DNA of 64,000 nt from Sacculina carcini (Eukaryota; Arthropoda; Thecostraca; Sacculinidae), in the NCBI GenBank assembly GCA_916048095.2, contig OU696581.1, positions 3,948,945-4,012,944 on the forward strand. The letters are read 5' to 3'. The position numbers and the translations under genes are program-made. The notes under the pieces were generated by a model, which ran no database searches, was not told the DNA's origin, and saw only the letters and a program-made list of their open reading frames with translations. Below, piece after piece: positions 29,963 through 40,686 of the stretch (the first letter of the stretch is position 1; every line of letters starts with the position of its first letter).

Positions 29963-32384
29963 CAGTGGAACCTCGACATTAATTCGTTACCGGATCGTGC
30001 TCGTATCTCGAGCGAAGTTATCCCATAAGAAATAACTGAAAACCAATTATTCCGTTCCTGGCCTCCCAAAATTTTTCAACTTAACCCTAAATAACTATGA
30101 ACACATCTTCCTGATTACTACAAACACAAACACTAAACACACAAATTTATTACTAAAACACAAACACAACTGATTGCTAGATAATATGATATTAAAGAAA
30201 TAAAATGCGAGTTAATTATCAGCACTAACGGAGGTGTATGCGTTTTTAATTATTTTCACTTTCTTTTGCCCTTTTAGCTGGACTCGCAGCACTTTCACTT
30301 TCTATAGGTATTTCGAAGAAAAACTTATCCAAGGAGGTTTGTCTCTGCCTCCCTTTCAAAATGGTACGGAAATGTGTAAGGCGAGTGTCATTGAAGAGAG
30401 CTGCAGCACGACTAGTAGTCACTTTTTCTGGGTGTTTCTTTTCAACGAAAGCAGCAATTTCCTCCCATTTAGCCAATACCTCTCTAATCTCCTTTGTGGA
30501 CGTCCCCTTCTCCAGCATCTCCTCCTCTTCGCTGCTGATCTCTTGCAACACCTCCGTCTGTTGCATTGCCTGTACTTCCTTCAACTCCTCTGTTGTCATC
30601 TCCTCAGCGTGCTCAAGCTCGAAGATATCCACCTCATCTACCTCCAGCCCCATGGATTTTCCGAGGGAAACAATCTCGTCCAGCACCACCTCGGGCCCAG
30701 GTTCGACGTCAAGCCCTTCGAAGTCGCTTTCAGGGATACAATCGGGCCACAATTTTTTCCAGGCAGAATTCAATGTACGTGTCGTAATGCCCTGCCATGC
30801 AGCATCAATCATTTTCAGAGCTATGGCAATGTTGAAATGTTCCTTCCAAAACTCACGAAGGGTCATCTGACTATTGTCCGTGATTTCAAAGCATCGTCGG
30901 AACAAATGTTTGGTATACAGTTTTTTGAAGTTTGAGATCACCTGCTGATCCATGGGCTGGAGGATTGAAGTGGTGTTGGGGGGAGGAAAATCACCCGAAT
31001 GAACTTGAAATCTTCCATTATGCCGTCTTCCAGGCCATGGGGGTGTGCGGGAGCGTTGTCTAGAATAAGCAAACATTTCAAGGGAAGGTCATTCTCCTGG
31101 AGATATTGCTTCACTGAAGGGCCAAATACTAGATTTACCCATTCAGTGAAGAACTGCCGGGTCACCCACGCTTTTGCATTTGCCCTCCACATCACCTGTA
31201 GCCTCTCTTTCAAGACTTTATGAGTCTTAAATGCGCGCGGGTTCTCTGCATGGTACACCAGCAGTGGCTTTACTTTGCAGTCACCGCTGGCATTAACACA
31301 CACTGCTAAGGTTAGACGATCTTTCATTGGCTTGTGGCCCGGCAGTTTTTTCTCCTCAGCGGTGATGAATGTCCTGCGTGGCATTTTCTTCCAAAAAAGG
31401 CCCGTCTCGTCGCAGTTAAACACTTGTTGCGGGATATAACCTTCTTCCGAAATTAGTAAAGCGAAGCGGTGTGTAAACTCCTCCGCGGCTTTGGTATCTG
31501 CACTCGCTGCTTCGCCATGCCGTATCACAGAGTGGATGCCTGTCCTTTTCTTGAATTTCTCAAACCAGCCATGGCTTGCCTTGAAATACACTCCACGTGT
31601 ACCCGACGATGTCTCACCCTCTGTTGACGCTGCCTCACGTTGTAGGTCCTTGTAGATGGACAGCGCTTTCTCGGAGACGATGCTCTCCGTGACGGTATCT
31701 CCTGCCAGCTCCTTGTCACGTATCCACAACAACAGAAGTCTCTCCATCTCGTCATGGATGTCGGTCCTCATTTTGGAAAGAATAGTCACTCCCTTGCTCG
31801 GTTTCATAGCTTTTATGGCATCTTTCTGTTTCAATATTGTACAGATCGTGGATGATGACCGATTGTACTGCTTTACGAGATCACTCACACGAACACCACG
31901 CTCATGTTTGTCTATTACCTCTTGCTTCATTACGATTGACGTCATCCTCTTTTTCTTCTCAGAGGACGCCTTTCCATCTCCTTCTTTAGAACTCATGATT
32001 AATGTCACATAAAAAGCCACAAAAAGGAGATAAATGCGATAAAACCAACACAACACAAGAGCGCGGGATCAGACCTGTACGGCGGGGAAACACACGTGCT
32101 TACTGCTGGGACGAGCGCTGGGCAGGGTTGCCAGGTGTCACGACCGAAAAAAATGACAAACAATATTTTGCAAGTCAGGAAAGACTGTCATTGAAAATTT
32201 CTTTACAACAAAAATGGCAGTCCTGGCGCTAGGTGGCCTCGATCGCTCGGCCACCTAGCGGGAGCATCTGAAATGCTCGTAACTCGAATTTTCACTCGTA
32301 TGTAGAGCACGATTTTTGCTCGAAAGACGGCTCGTATCTCGAGTTTCTCGTAAGTAGAGCAGCTCGTATGTCGAGGTTCCACTG
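29963..32384 (-). mobile_element. Tigger-type (TcMar/pogo) DNA transposon, 2.42 kb
   Basis: Terminal inverted repeats CAGTGGAACCTCGACAT (29963) and ATGTCGAGGTTCCACTG (ending 32384) are perfect over 17 bases and flanked by TA on both sides. Subterminal sequences (CTCGTATCTCGAG-type) are also mirrored. The interior encodes a Tigger/CENPB-like transposase on the minus strand. Ends and length agree with a complete element; only the coding frame is interrupted once. Confidence 0.95.
30246..31996 (-). pseudogene. Tigger/CENPB-like transposase, one frameshift
   Basis: ATG at 31996 (MSSKEGDGK). The N-terminal psq-type helix-turn-helix (QEVIDKHERGVRVSDLVKQYNRSSSTICTIL condensed) is followed by a CENPB-type second DNA-binding domain (GVYFKASHGWFEKFKKRTGI). 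The DDE core has its first Asp in QVFNCDETGLFWK, second Asp in LLILDNAPAHP and third in LQPMDQQVISNFKK. The reading frame shifts near 30960-31000, between FIRVIFLPP and the PPNTTSILQPMDQQ stretch. The C-terminal part (acidic tail, ending AKRAKESENN) is otherwise open. Family members are nuclear cut-and-paste transposases. The otherwise preserved frame suggests recent decay. Confidence 0.9.
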
Positions 32385-32386
32385 TA

Positions 32387-33284
32387 CTTCCTTTTCAGAG
32401 GCTCTCGTGTTTGCCGTGCTAGCGCTTCTTACACACACTCTCATTTTCGCTGCGTTTCTATAATTCATTGATGTGCTATGACGTTCGTGTTCGTGATTGT
32501 GTTCTGTTTTTCTTCGTGGTTGATTTTTCTTTTTCGAGGCTGCATGATACGAATCACTGCCACTTTTCTGCTAACTCAAGATTTTGTATTTCACTGTTTC
32601 TATGTCTGGATTTAGTTACCTGTTTAGATGTTGTTTGGCTGCATTGGGGATGTACGGTGGTCTAATTATGATGACTTTGTGTAATTCACTGTGTATATTT
32701 CAGCATAATTAGCGCAGATACTAATAAAATATCAGTGTCGAATTTTGTTTTTGATAACTGTTTATCGTTATAATGGCATACTAAATACTATGGACGGGGT
32801 TTCAACTTTTTCAAGCACCCAAACAGTTTTAAAGTCTGTAACGAATGAGACATTTCAAAAAGAACGTGTATTTTGCAGCCAAAATTGGTTCAATTATAGT
32901 GATTGTTATTTAGTTCGGTGTACGTTCAATTGTTTTGAACATTTCAACTAATTAGACACAACAGTGTGAGTGAAACAGGTGTGACAAGTTGCGTATGCAG
33001 CAGACGTTTAGTGAACAAACTCTTCAATATGGCCATTGTAGAACAGGTTGTAAACAGAGGTAGCATGTTATGTTTAGCACGCGGCACATGTCTGGAGCAC
33101 ATGTCTGCTAGCAAACAGCTCGTTGCTATGTCAACTGCTGCTTCTATCCAGGTGGCGTAGGTATCTAGGTGGTGTGGTGTATGTTTCTATGTAAGTGTTT
33201 CTGTCTTATTATCTTCATGAATCTTCTCCAGCCCGAGCGTTTCCAGTCTCGGGATGGTCCTGTTTCACTGATGAGGGGTTGATT
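32387..33284. other. intergenic, one tentative exon
   Basis: No recognised gene. 33029-33151 could be a small coding exon: an ATG in AATATGG context, 41 codons ending at CAG before GTGGCG. I do not recognise the peptide (MAIVEQVVNRG...). It would be in phase with the possible exon at 34318, but nothing else supports it. Confidence 0.25.
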
Positions 33285-33539
33285 CTAATATAAGCGGTGC
33301 CCTATCAAAGTCATAGCATAGCCGGAGACGACTATCAGCATTGCGTTCCGTGGGTTTGTGCCGAGGGTTGGTGATGCGCTCCTGGTACCATTCAAGCCTA
33401 GCATGTGACGGGTTGAATTATTTTTGAGAAACCGGTTCACCTCTACTCGGAATTTTTTTAATCGCTTTTTGAGGCTACCACTCTCTACGGGGGAGATGCA
33501 TACCAGCAACAGCATGCATGCAAATAGGGCGATCAGCAT
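33285..33539 (-). CDS. possible small secreted peptide, 84 aa
   Basis: The frame opens with a convincing signal peptide: MLIALFACMLLLVCISPVESG, here described as a hydrophobic core of about 14 residues ending in a small-residue cleavage site around SPVESG. It is followed by a strongly basic segment (SLKKRLKKFRVEVNRFL). The remainder (NNSTRHMLGLNGTRS...) has two potential N-glycosylation sites and no cysteines. No family is recognised. The basic amphipathic part resembles precursors of secreted cationic or bioactive peptides. It may also be the first exon of a larger gene, or chance. There are no neighbours in operon-like arrangement and the promoter is not visible. Confidence 0.3.
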   Translation of the reverse strand: MLIALFACMLLLVCISPVESGSLKKRLKKFRVEVNRFLKNNSTRHMLGLNGTRSASPTLGTNPRNAMLIVVSGYAMTLIGHRLY

Positions 33540-35148
33540 TCTCTGAGAACTCTGCGAACATTATCCACAAACACACATGCACGCATATCTTTAGACGTGG
33601 TTTGTTTTTCCTATTGTCATCATCGTAGAGTATCGGTTACATTGAACAGGAAAACAACACTGTTATGGAGTATTGGTGCTACAGAAACTATTTCCCAGCT
33701 AATATATATCCTACGAACGGCCACCAGGAGTGGTCCGACATTGGTGATAAGTGGTGACTTACAAAACTCACTTGGCTTTCAAAACGTTTTTCTTGACTTT
33801 ATCATGCTAACGTCCCCGCAATATAAGTAAAAATATTTGCCCAAAGAAGTCAGTCCAATACGCCTGGCGTAAACATCAGTTCTGCAATGGCCGTTTGTCG
33901 CAGATGACATTTGATACTGATGAGCCCACACTTTTCTCTTGGAATCACCGCTAATTGTAGCCTTTGCTTGAATACGTATCGCTGATTTTATCTGATGTGC
34001 ATATCGTTCCGGGTGTTTGTGTCTAAAGTAAAATTCATGTCTGTGTGTAATCTGTGAGTTAATCTCTCTTTCTGGGTTATCCTATTTGAGTTAATAATCT
34101 TATCTTCTAATCTAATCTTCGAGTTTATAATATTTTCCTTTTTGAGTTAATCTCTTTGAGACAACTATTTTCAATCGTCCTTCATCCAGCAAGGACAAGC
34201 GGCACTGATCTTCAGACTGTGTTGCTACCACCAACCAAACGTGAACTATAAATACGAACACTAACGTCAAGTCACACGTACAATGCGTTTCTCACCTGCA
34301 TCTCACTGTATGTTCAGGTTGCGACCCGTGTGCGACGAAGTCTCGTGTTGCAGCTGCTCACTCTGCTGCCTGAGCTGCACTATTGCAGTCTACGAGAGGC
34401 TATGCTTTTGTACACATTTGTGCATGTGTGTGCGTGTGTGTGTGCGTCAGCAGGAGTAACTCTGGAACGAAAGAAGGGAGGTTGATTGCAGTGGCGATTT
34501 TTCATAAATGACATGAGCAGACTGAGACAGTTATGAGTCGTGGTACATTCATGATTCATTGCGATGTATGTACCTATTTGTCGTTGCAGATAAACAATAT
34601 GCCCACGAGATTTCGGATGGTCAAACATTAACAGCGCTGTAAAGTGTGGCGCCCCTTTGTCCGTGTAATTTTTTTTACATCATGTTCATGTGTGACGACA
34701 AGTTGTCACTTTGCAAACGACTGGTATTTCCAGTGATAACGCGGTACAATTTCCGCGTCTACGTTGAATCACAATGACGTTACCACCTTAAATGGACATT
34801 GGTCATTACTCAGCGTTCATGTCTGGAGTATTTTCTCGCTGACCGTTATTTTCGATGAAAAGGAGCAATTTGAGTGTGCAATCGAAATTCAGTGTTGCCT
34901 TTCTATTTTAGCTTCGCCAAATTCCTGATTTCGTTGGTGTTAGTTCTATGAGCACAGAAGGCATCGGTTACTTGTGTTCTATAAATTTTAGTTCGAATAA
35001 TTTCAAATGCTATTTTTTCGGAGTTCACTGCGTACAGGTCATTGTAGGCAAGCTAGCCAATTGCTGCCAATTGATCTCCAAGCGCTCATTTTCGCTAACC
35101 ACGTGACTCCGGCGCGCGGTGCGAGCGTTCGAACCTTGGTCACCTCTG
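33540..35148. other. intergenic, one tentative exon
   Basis: 34318-34409 lies between TGTTCAG and GTACAC and reads VATRVRRSLVLQLLTLLPEL..., a well-formed amphipathic stretch. The family is unknown. The TG-rich sequence that follows (TGCATGTGTGTGCGTGTG) is like intron starts elsewhere in this window. The rest of the span shows no gene. Confidence 0.3.
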
Positions 35149-35158
35149 ACTTATCACT

Positions 35159-37626
35159 AGGGTGACCTTTTGTTGCGCTAAAAATCAAGAAAAGTTGCGC
35201 TAAAAATTAAAAAAGTTGCGCTAAAAGTTGCAATAATTTATTTTCGAAAACACAACTAAAAATGGTTGAGAATGTTCGAATAACGAATTGTTTGACAAAT
35301 GTTCTAAGATTTTGAGTATGAACATTTTGGGATAAGTTCCTGTTATCTTTAGCATTTTCAATTATTTTGTCATGAAATTTGTTTTTCTTTGAGCGCGGAC
35401 CCTAAAATATATGTATATTGATCGTGACGAAGTATTATTCCGTTGTTGAATTTCAATGTCATTGTTTTTTTAAATATCAATACATTTAGCGTCTATAATC
35501 AATGTGTAAGTTAATCAAACCACTAACGAATATCCCAAATTGATGCAAGAACCATATGCTAGCGTTGTTGCTCTAAAGTTGATATTCAGAATGCAATCTA
35601 GTTTGCTCCAGAATAATCAAAACCAGATACAACTGTATAAAGATTAAGAATAACTCAAAACACAAAATATATTTGTATGCGAATACATGATCAGTCAGAA
35701 GAATTGTAATACATCCTCAAATAGGCCTCCACATTTTTTTATATCAAAGTTTCGGTCGTCTGCAAGCAACTTGTTCAGCATGCTGAAGCACCTTTCAACT
35801 GAAACAGATGTTGCCTGACAATGCTGCAGACTCACATACAGAACTGGTGAGATGTCACTGCGCTCGTACTTCAGAATGGCCTTCAGGTCTGTGTTTTTCT
35901 CGATCCTTTTGGTGAGATATTGTTTGAGATCAGCATCTTCACCGAATTTCAGCTTGGTCAAATCACTGAACGCTGCCTCTAATGTGTAATAGGGGCTTTC
36001 GACTCTGGGAAACAATTGAGCGAGCTCAACGTAGTTCCGCTTGATCGCAGCCAGGTCTTCGATTATTGTTGCATTCCCAAGTGCCTCCTTGGCTCGAGAC
36101 ACCAAAAGACCTCTTTCGAAGCCAGAAACAATCTCTTTAACCTCTGGCAACTTTTCTGCGTAATAAAACGCCGCGTTCAACCAGCTTGCCCATCGTGTGA
36201 CAACAGGTTGCGGTGGACATCCTATGGCATTGAACGCGTTTCGGCGACCCCGATTTTTCGTAGTAGCAGCCTTCACTCGAGCGATGAGTGTGTCTACACT
36301 GGGAAACTTGGCTCGGACCTTTTCAGCACAGTTGTGTAAAAGATGTGCAACACAGGTGACATGAGAAAGGCGCGGGTAAAGCTTCTTCAGTGTGTTGCCT
36401 GCACTCACCATGTACCTGGCAGCATCTGAAATGAGCAGGACAACCTTGCTTCGTTGAACGTCGACTCTTTTGACAGCGTCATCAATGTGCTCAATGGCTA
36501 CTTGGCTGTTCACACTGGAGACGGGTTTACAGTGAACCAAATATGTTTTTGTAGGTTCAGAGACGTTGCCAACCAGGACACTGAAAAACTTGGTTCCGTT
36601 TACTTCTGTTTCATCGGCCACGAAAAACAACTCCAGGTTCGACAGTCTGTCGATCATGTCCTGCAGTTCCTTGTCAGCCATCTCCATCACACGAGAACGA
36701 CATGCTGATTCAGATGGTGGACACTGGCCCATGAACTCAAACAGCTCGCGCACTTTTTGATTGCGGGGTTTTTTCAGTGGTATATCGGCCGAGAGAAAAC
36801 CTCGGGTAACTCGATCAATAATATCATATCTCTGCTTTGGAATGAATAACTGTTCATTCTGCGATGATTTTTTGCTCATTTTCGCTTGATGCTTAGATGA
36901 TCCTCTGTGCTTGTCCACTAAAGATTTCCTCTCTCCGTCTACCGAACATACACATAATTTGCAAAACAAATCTCCTTTGGTCGTAAGCTGGAATTCCTCG
37001 GGATACCTTTGCACAATGGCTTGGCATTTAGCCTTCTTGGATGAAGCACACTTAGGCATTATGAACGATCAACAGACACCCACAAACTATCACTAGCGCA
37101 CTAACCAGCATTCAACCGTTGCCCTATCAACCCATTGTGAATTTTAGATGGACAAATGCACGTAAATTTTAGATGGACAAATGCACGTGTCTATGTAAAT
37201 CAGAGCGCTCCTCTTTCTCGATGTGGGCACACACACTCACGCGCACACATAATGCCTACCAATTCACACGGTTACATCACACGCCTTTCAAACACATGTA
37301 TTTAGTTTGCATTGACAATGCGTCAATTTTATTTGTATTGAACAGCTTCAAGAACTAAAAACTGTATTGGAAGTGTAAAAACTGATCATAAAGTTCAAAA
37401 ACTTGTTCTCAAGCCAAAAAACTTGCCCTCAAAAACGAATAAATTGCAAAAGTTGCGCTAAAAACGAAAAGTTGCAAAAGTTGCGCTAAAAACCAAAAGT
37501 TGCAAAAAGTTGCATTTATAACTCACTCAATACTTACCTCAGATAAAAAATAAACGTATTTTTGGGCTTTTCAGGATGAGTAGAGTCTATGATAAAAAAG
37601 TTGCATTTGCAACAAGAGGTCACCCT
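35159..37626 (-). mobile_element. hAT-type DNA transposon, apparently complete (2.47 kb)
   Basis: Ends are AGGGTGACCTTTTGTTGC (35159) and GCAACAAGAGGTCACCCT (ending 37626), inverted with one mismatch. The direct repeat ACTTATCACT is found immediately outside both ends (35149-35158, 37627-37636). Copies of GTTGCGCTAAAA lie just inside each end (35173-35240 and 37445-37510). The single transposase gene on the minus strand has no interruption. Looks whole and recent. Confidence 0.93.
35695..37059 (-). CDS. hAT-family transposase with BED-like zinc finger, 454 aa
   Basis: The N-terminus has a BED/CGGBP1-like finger (FCKLCVCSVDGERKS...KHRGSSKH: C-x2-C ... H-x5-H, about residues 33-58). The RNase-H-like core has its first Asp in LFFVADETEVNG, second Asp in VVLLISDAARYM, the hAT C-x2-H motif in SHVTCVAHLLHN and a Trp-containing RWASWLNA. 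The end carries the hAT dimerisation signature (SVERCFSMLNKLLADDRNF). All expected landmarks are present in a single frame, although 454 residues is short for an autonomous hAT (often 600 or more). ATG at 37059 is the first in frame and leads directly into the finger. Encoded inside clear TIRs, so it is the element's own gene. Confidence 0.9.
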   Translation of the reverse strand: MPKCASSKKAKCQAIVQRYPEEFQLTTKGDLFCKLCVCSVDGERKSLVDKHRGSSKHQAKMSKKSSQNEQLFIPKQRYDIIDRVTRGFLSADIPLKKPRNQKVRELFEFMGQCPPSESACRSRVMEMADKELQDMIDRLSNLELFFVADETEVNGTKFFSVLVGNVSEPTKTYLVHCKPVSSVNSQVAIEHIDDAVKRVDVQRSKVVLLISDAARYMVSAGNTLKKLYPRLSHVTCVAHLLHNCAEKVRAKFPSVDTLIARVKAATTKNRGRRNAFNAIGCPPQPVVTRWASWLNAAFYYAEKLPEVKEIVSGFERGLLVSRAKEALGNATIIEDLAAIKRNYVELAQLFPRVESPYYTLEAAFSDLTKLKFGEDADLKQYLTKRIEKNTDLKAILKYERSDISPVLYVSLQHCQATSVSVERCFSMLNKLLADDRNFDIKKCGGLFEDVLQFF

Positions 37627-37636
37627 ACTTATCACT

Positions 37637-38020
37637 CGCTTAGCACGTATCCCGCTCCGTCACTTTCTATAGATTCTGTCGCATGCACACTAGAGCGGTT
37701 ATTCGACGTCAGTACAATAAAGTGTTGGTACTGCATTGAAGGGCATTGAGTGTATAACGCTTGTCTTTGCCGAATGTCACTGGGTTACATCTTACCAATG
37801 ATAGTACAATGAGTTACATTTTTCATAAGCAATTATAGTACAGGAAAATATTCTACGCGGAGGACTGATGTGCTATATGAGAGGTGATTTTCTTCCGAAA
37901 AACATCAATTTCTTTTGAATATGACATACTTGGTAATGCCATAAATTTTAGTGACGTTATCAAATGCTTGTTAGTTCATTCTTAGTTGTTTCTCTGCTCC
38001 CATTTGTAAATTTTTTGAGC
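37637..38020. other. 5' flank of MORN3
   Basis: Intergenic sequence between the hAT element and the first MORN3 coding exon. No TATA-like promoter could be assigned with confidence. Confidence 0.35.
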
Positions 38021-40686
38021 ATGAAATCAAGTCGAAGAAATGGGCACAAACTTCACGCCAGAACACAAGAGAACAACTCTGTGCGTACTGGGAATCGTCC
38101 GCCAATCTACTTTGAGAAATGCGTCTATACGGGCGAATGGAAGAACAACCAGAAACACGGTGAGTTGAATTGCGACAATCTATGTGTAGGAAATGCCCTT
38201 CGAATATGGAAGGATATCTTTACATACTATTTGACCGTAAACTTCCTATGGAAACTAGTGTTTTATTGGAAGTTTGCAATGTCTTGTGTTACGCACAGTG
38301 GCGGCGCCAAGGGGCGGTTTGGGGCGGCTGGAGCCCCCAAAAATGTGCCAAGCCCCCCCCAAATCATAATCATGGACAATACAATTTCTTACCACTGTAA
38401 ATGAAGTCCTGCAATTATGGTTCAAGCTCGAGGACTGAATCAGTGTGACCTAGTCCCTTATAATATTATGTAGTCAGCGTTCATATTATGTACTTTTTCC
38501 TTAGCATCCTCCCCCATCGGAAGAATCCTGGCGCCGCCACTGGTTACGCAGTGACACCGCAATGAAGAGTGCAGTTTAGCTCGCACTATATATGCCGACA
38601 CATCAGTGGCGGCGCCAAGGGGGGCTGAAGTCTCCCAAAAATGTACCAAGCCTCTCTGAGCTCCCAATAAATTTGACTATGTACATCTCGTGTGTAGTTC
38701 CTCATGCTTCATAGGGTGACCTTGCATCCTCTTCCCGGATATGTCCTTTTTGGGGAGCTGTGCGGCTTGTACGGGTTCATCCCGTGAAATCATCTAAGTA
38801 TCGTGTCAGTGACTAAAAAAAGTCACTGAAATTATCTTTGGCCTAGAAAAGGTCCATGGTTCAAAATTATTAAATTAAATTATTAAAATTATTAAATTAT
38901 TAAATTATTAAAATTATTAAATTATTAAAATTATTAAATTATTAAAATTATTAAATTATTAAAATTATTAAATTATTAAAATTATTAAATTATTAAAATT
39001 ATCAAGGTAAATTATTCACGCGCGCAGACAAGTATCTAAGATCAGATAGAAGTATCAGATAATTATCTTCATATCAGATTCAGAATATGGTCACTATATT
39101 TCGCCAAGCCCCCGCATTTTTCCTTAGCTCCCTCAGCCCACCCACCGGAAATTCCCGTGCGCCGCCACTGCGATACATCTTTATGCCATATCAGGGGTAG
39201 TCATTGGGGATTGCATGTGCAGGAAGAGGAGTGATGCGCTGGTCGTCTGCGGTGTATTCTGGAGAATGGTGTCGCGACCAGTTCTCTGGTCATGGAGTGT
39301 ATATCAGGCATGATGCTGATTTGCGCCGCTGTTCCAAATACGACGGTTTTTGGCACCGAGGATGCCGTCAGGTGAAGAGAGATACTGACACCGAGCGATT
39401 GTGTATTCATTATTATTAGGAGTCAATGTGCACTTTTAATATTCATCGACTGGGACTTGTGTGTGTTCACACTTGAATGACCAACGACTCAACATACCTT
39501 CAATTGGTGGGGATTTGAAGTGGGCCTTTCCTCAACCAGAAAACATCGCTCAACCGGTTACGTGCTTTTGCGTGTGTATGGAAACACAGGGCTACGGTGT
39601 GCAATTGTACTCGGACGGTCGCAGCTATAGAGGTGAATGGCTTAATGGGGCTCGTACAGGCTCGGGAGTGATGCACTATCCCGACGGCAGCGTTTATGAC
39701 GGTCATTGGTTCAACGGATTTCGTCACGGACAGGGCACTCAACGTCTGGGTAAATTTCTTTATAGATGTGATGTGATCACTTTTGTTCAGTGTAATTTCT
39801 CCCAGTAGTGGAGCTTGAGGTATTGGTGAATATTTGTCTGGTGTTGATAACATTTTCTTCGGTTTGAACATATTGCCAATAACTCATTTGAATTTTGTTG
39901 CATGTGTTAGTGTTAACTTGTAGTTGATAGTTTTCTCATTGTCCTTGCCAAGTTTCTGATGGATATAGTTCCAAACCTTCTTGTGACTGCAGCTAATGGA
40001 GACGTGTATGAAGGCTCATGGCAGGATGGTAGACGACACGGAGTGGGGTGTTTGAAAGCAGCAGCCACTGGTCTTGTAATACACGGACTATGGTGTGATG
40101 GACTGCTGAGGTGTAGTACGATGGACGATCAGTCGCGAGCGACGGCTCTCTCTCCGTTGTCGTATGCGATACCGCCGGTACTACGCAGCCACACGTGCTA
40201 ACATCTAACATGTTGGTATAAAATAAGTGACAGGCGCTGTTAGACTTACATCACTGCTAGTCTAACCGTGTTCAGATCCTCTTCCATTCAATTATACCGT
40301 CCATTCAATCAAACTTCCAAGTAGCAGCAGGTCCTCTTCAAAGCGTTTTTTCCTAATTTCTGTTGTTAACCGTTTTCTTCCTCTAAGGTTTTCAGTATCT
40401 GAACTCATCTATCAAATATTCACAGTGTTTGGGCACTGTAACATACAGTGGACTCATGTCTGCGTAGTAAAATTTGCTGCGTGCGAGGCACTCACAGTCA
40501 TTTTATGCGCAATAGTGATATGGACTGAAGTGTTATGATGGGCGAAATGTTGCGTTTCAGTTGCAGTTGGCCAATGCGGAAGCTGTGATGAAAGAGGCGA
40601 TCGAATATTATCATCCTGAAGGCTTGAGTGACGTTCAAATTAATCGCATACGTCGCCAATACTCAGATAGCGACTACGGAAATTAA
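38021..40686 (+). CDS. MORN3: MORN repeat-containing protein 3 (five exons, ~252 aa)
   Basis: Exons 38021-38159, 39223-39371, 39590-39749, 39993-40177 and 40561-40686 join in frame with GT..AG borders. MORN repeats are visible in series: VYTGEWKNNQKHGRG, VYSGEWCRDQFSGHGVYI, YDGFWHRGCRQGYGVQLY, YRGEWLNGARTGSGVMHY, YDGHWFNGFRHGQGTQRL, YEGSWQDGRRHGVGCLK and HGLWCDGLLR. The tail (IPPLQLANAEAVMKEAIEYYHPEG) corresponds to the C-terminal end of vertebrate MORN3, and total length is close to the human protein (about 240 aa). MORN3 is a cytoplasmic/axonemal scaffold, prominent in testis. The start is uncertain: an upstream in-frame ATG at 37964 would add 19 hydrophobic residues. Intron 1 carries two hAT-like MITEs. 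The last donor (GTACTA) is weak; reading through it would give a different short C-terminus. Confidence 0.88.
38296..38542. mobile_element. hAT-type MITE in MORN3 intron 1, copy 1 (247 bp)
   Basis: Ends CAGTGGCGGCGCC and GGCGCCGCCACTG are perfect inverted repeats. An 8-bp target duplication GTTACGCA lies on both sides (38288-38295, 38543-38550). No coding content. Eight-base duplication and CAG...CTG ends fit the hAT superfamily. Confidence 0.93.
38604..39170. mobile_element. hAT-type MITE in MORN3 intron 1, copy 2 (567 bp) with internal AT minisatellite
   Basis: Same ends as the copy at 38296 (CAGTGGCGGCGCC; the far end is GTGCGCCGCCACTG). Flanks CGACACAT and CGATACAT agree in 7 of 8 bases. 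The interior contains an expanded ATTAAATTATTAAAATT array (about 38867-39003, period about 17 bp). The less perfect duplication suggests it is older than its neighbour. Confidence 0.88.

Noticed and set aside
29149-30069. Long repetitive frames on both strands (His-Thr, Cys-Val, Met-Tyr-Val-Cys repeats)
   Set aside because: They are translations of (CA)n and of a 20-bp tandem repeat that happens to lack stops in every register.
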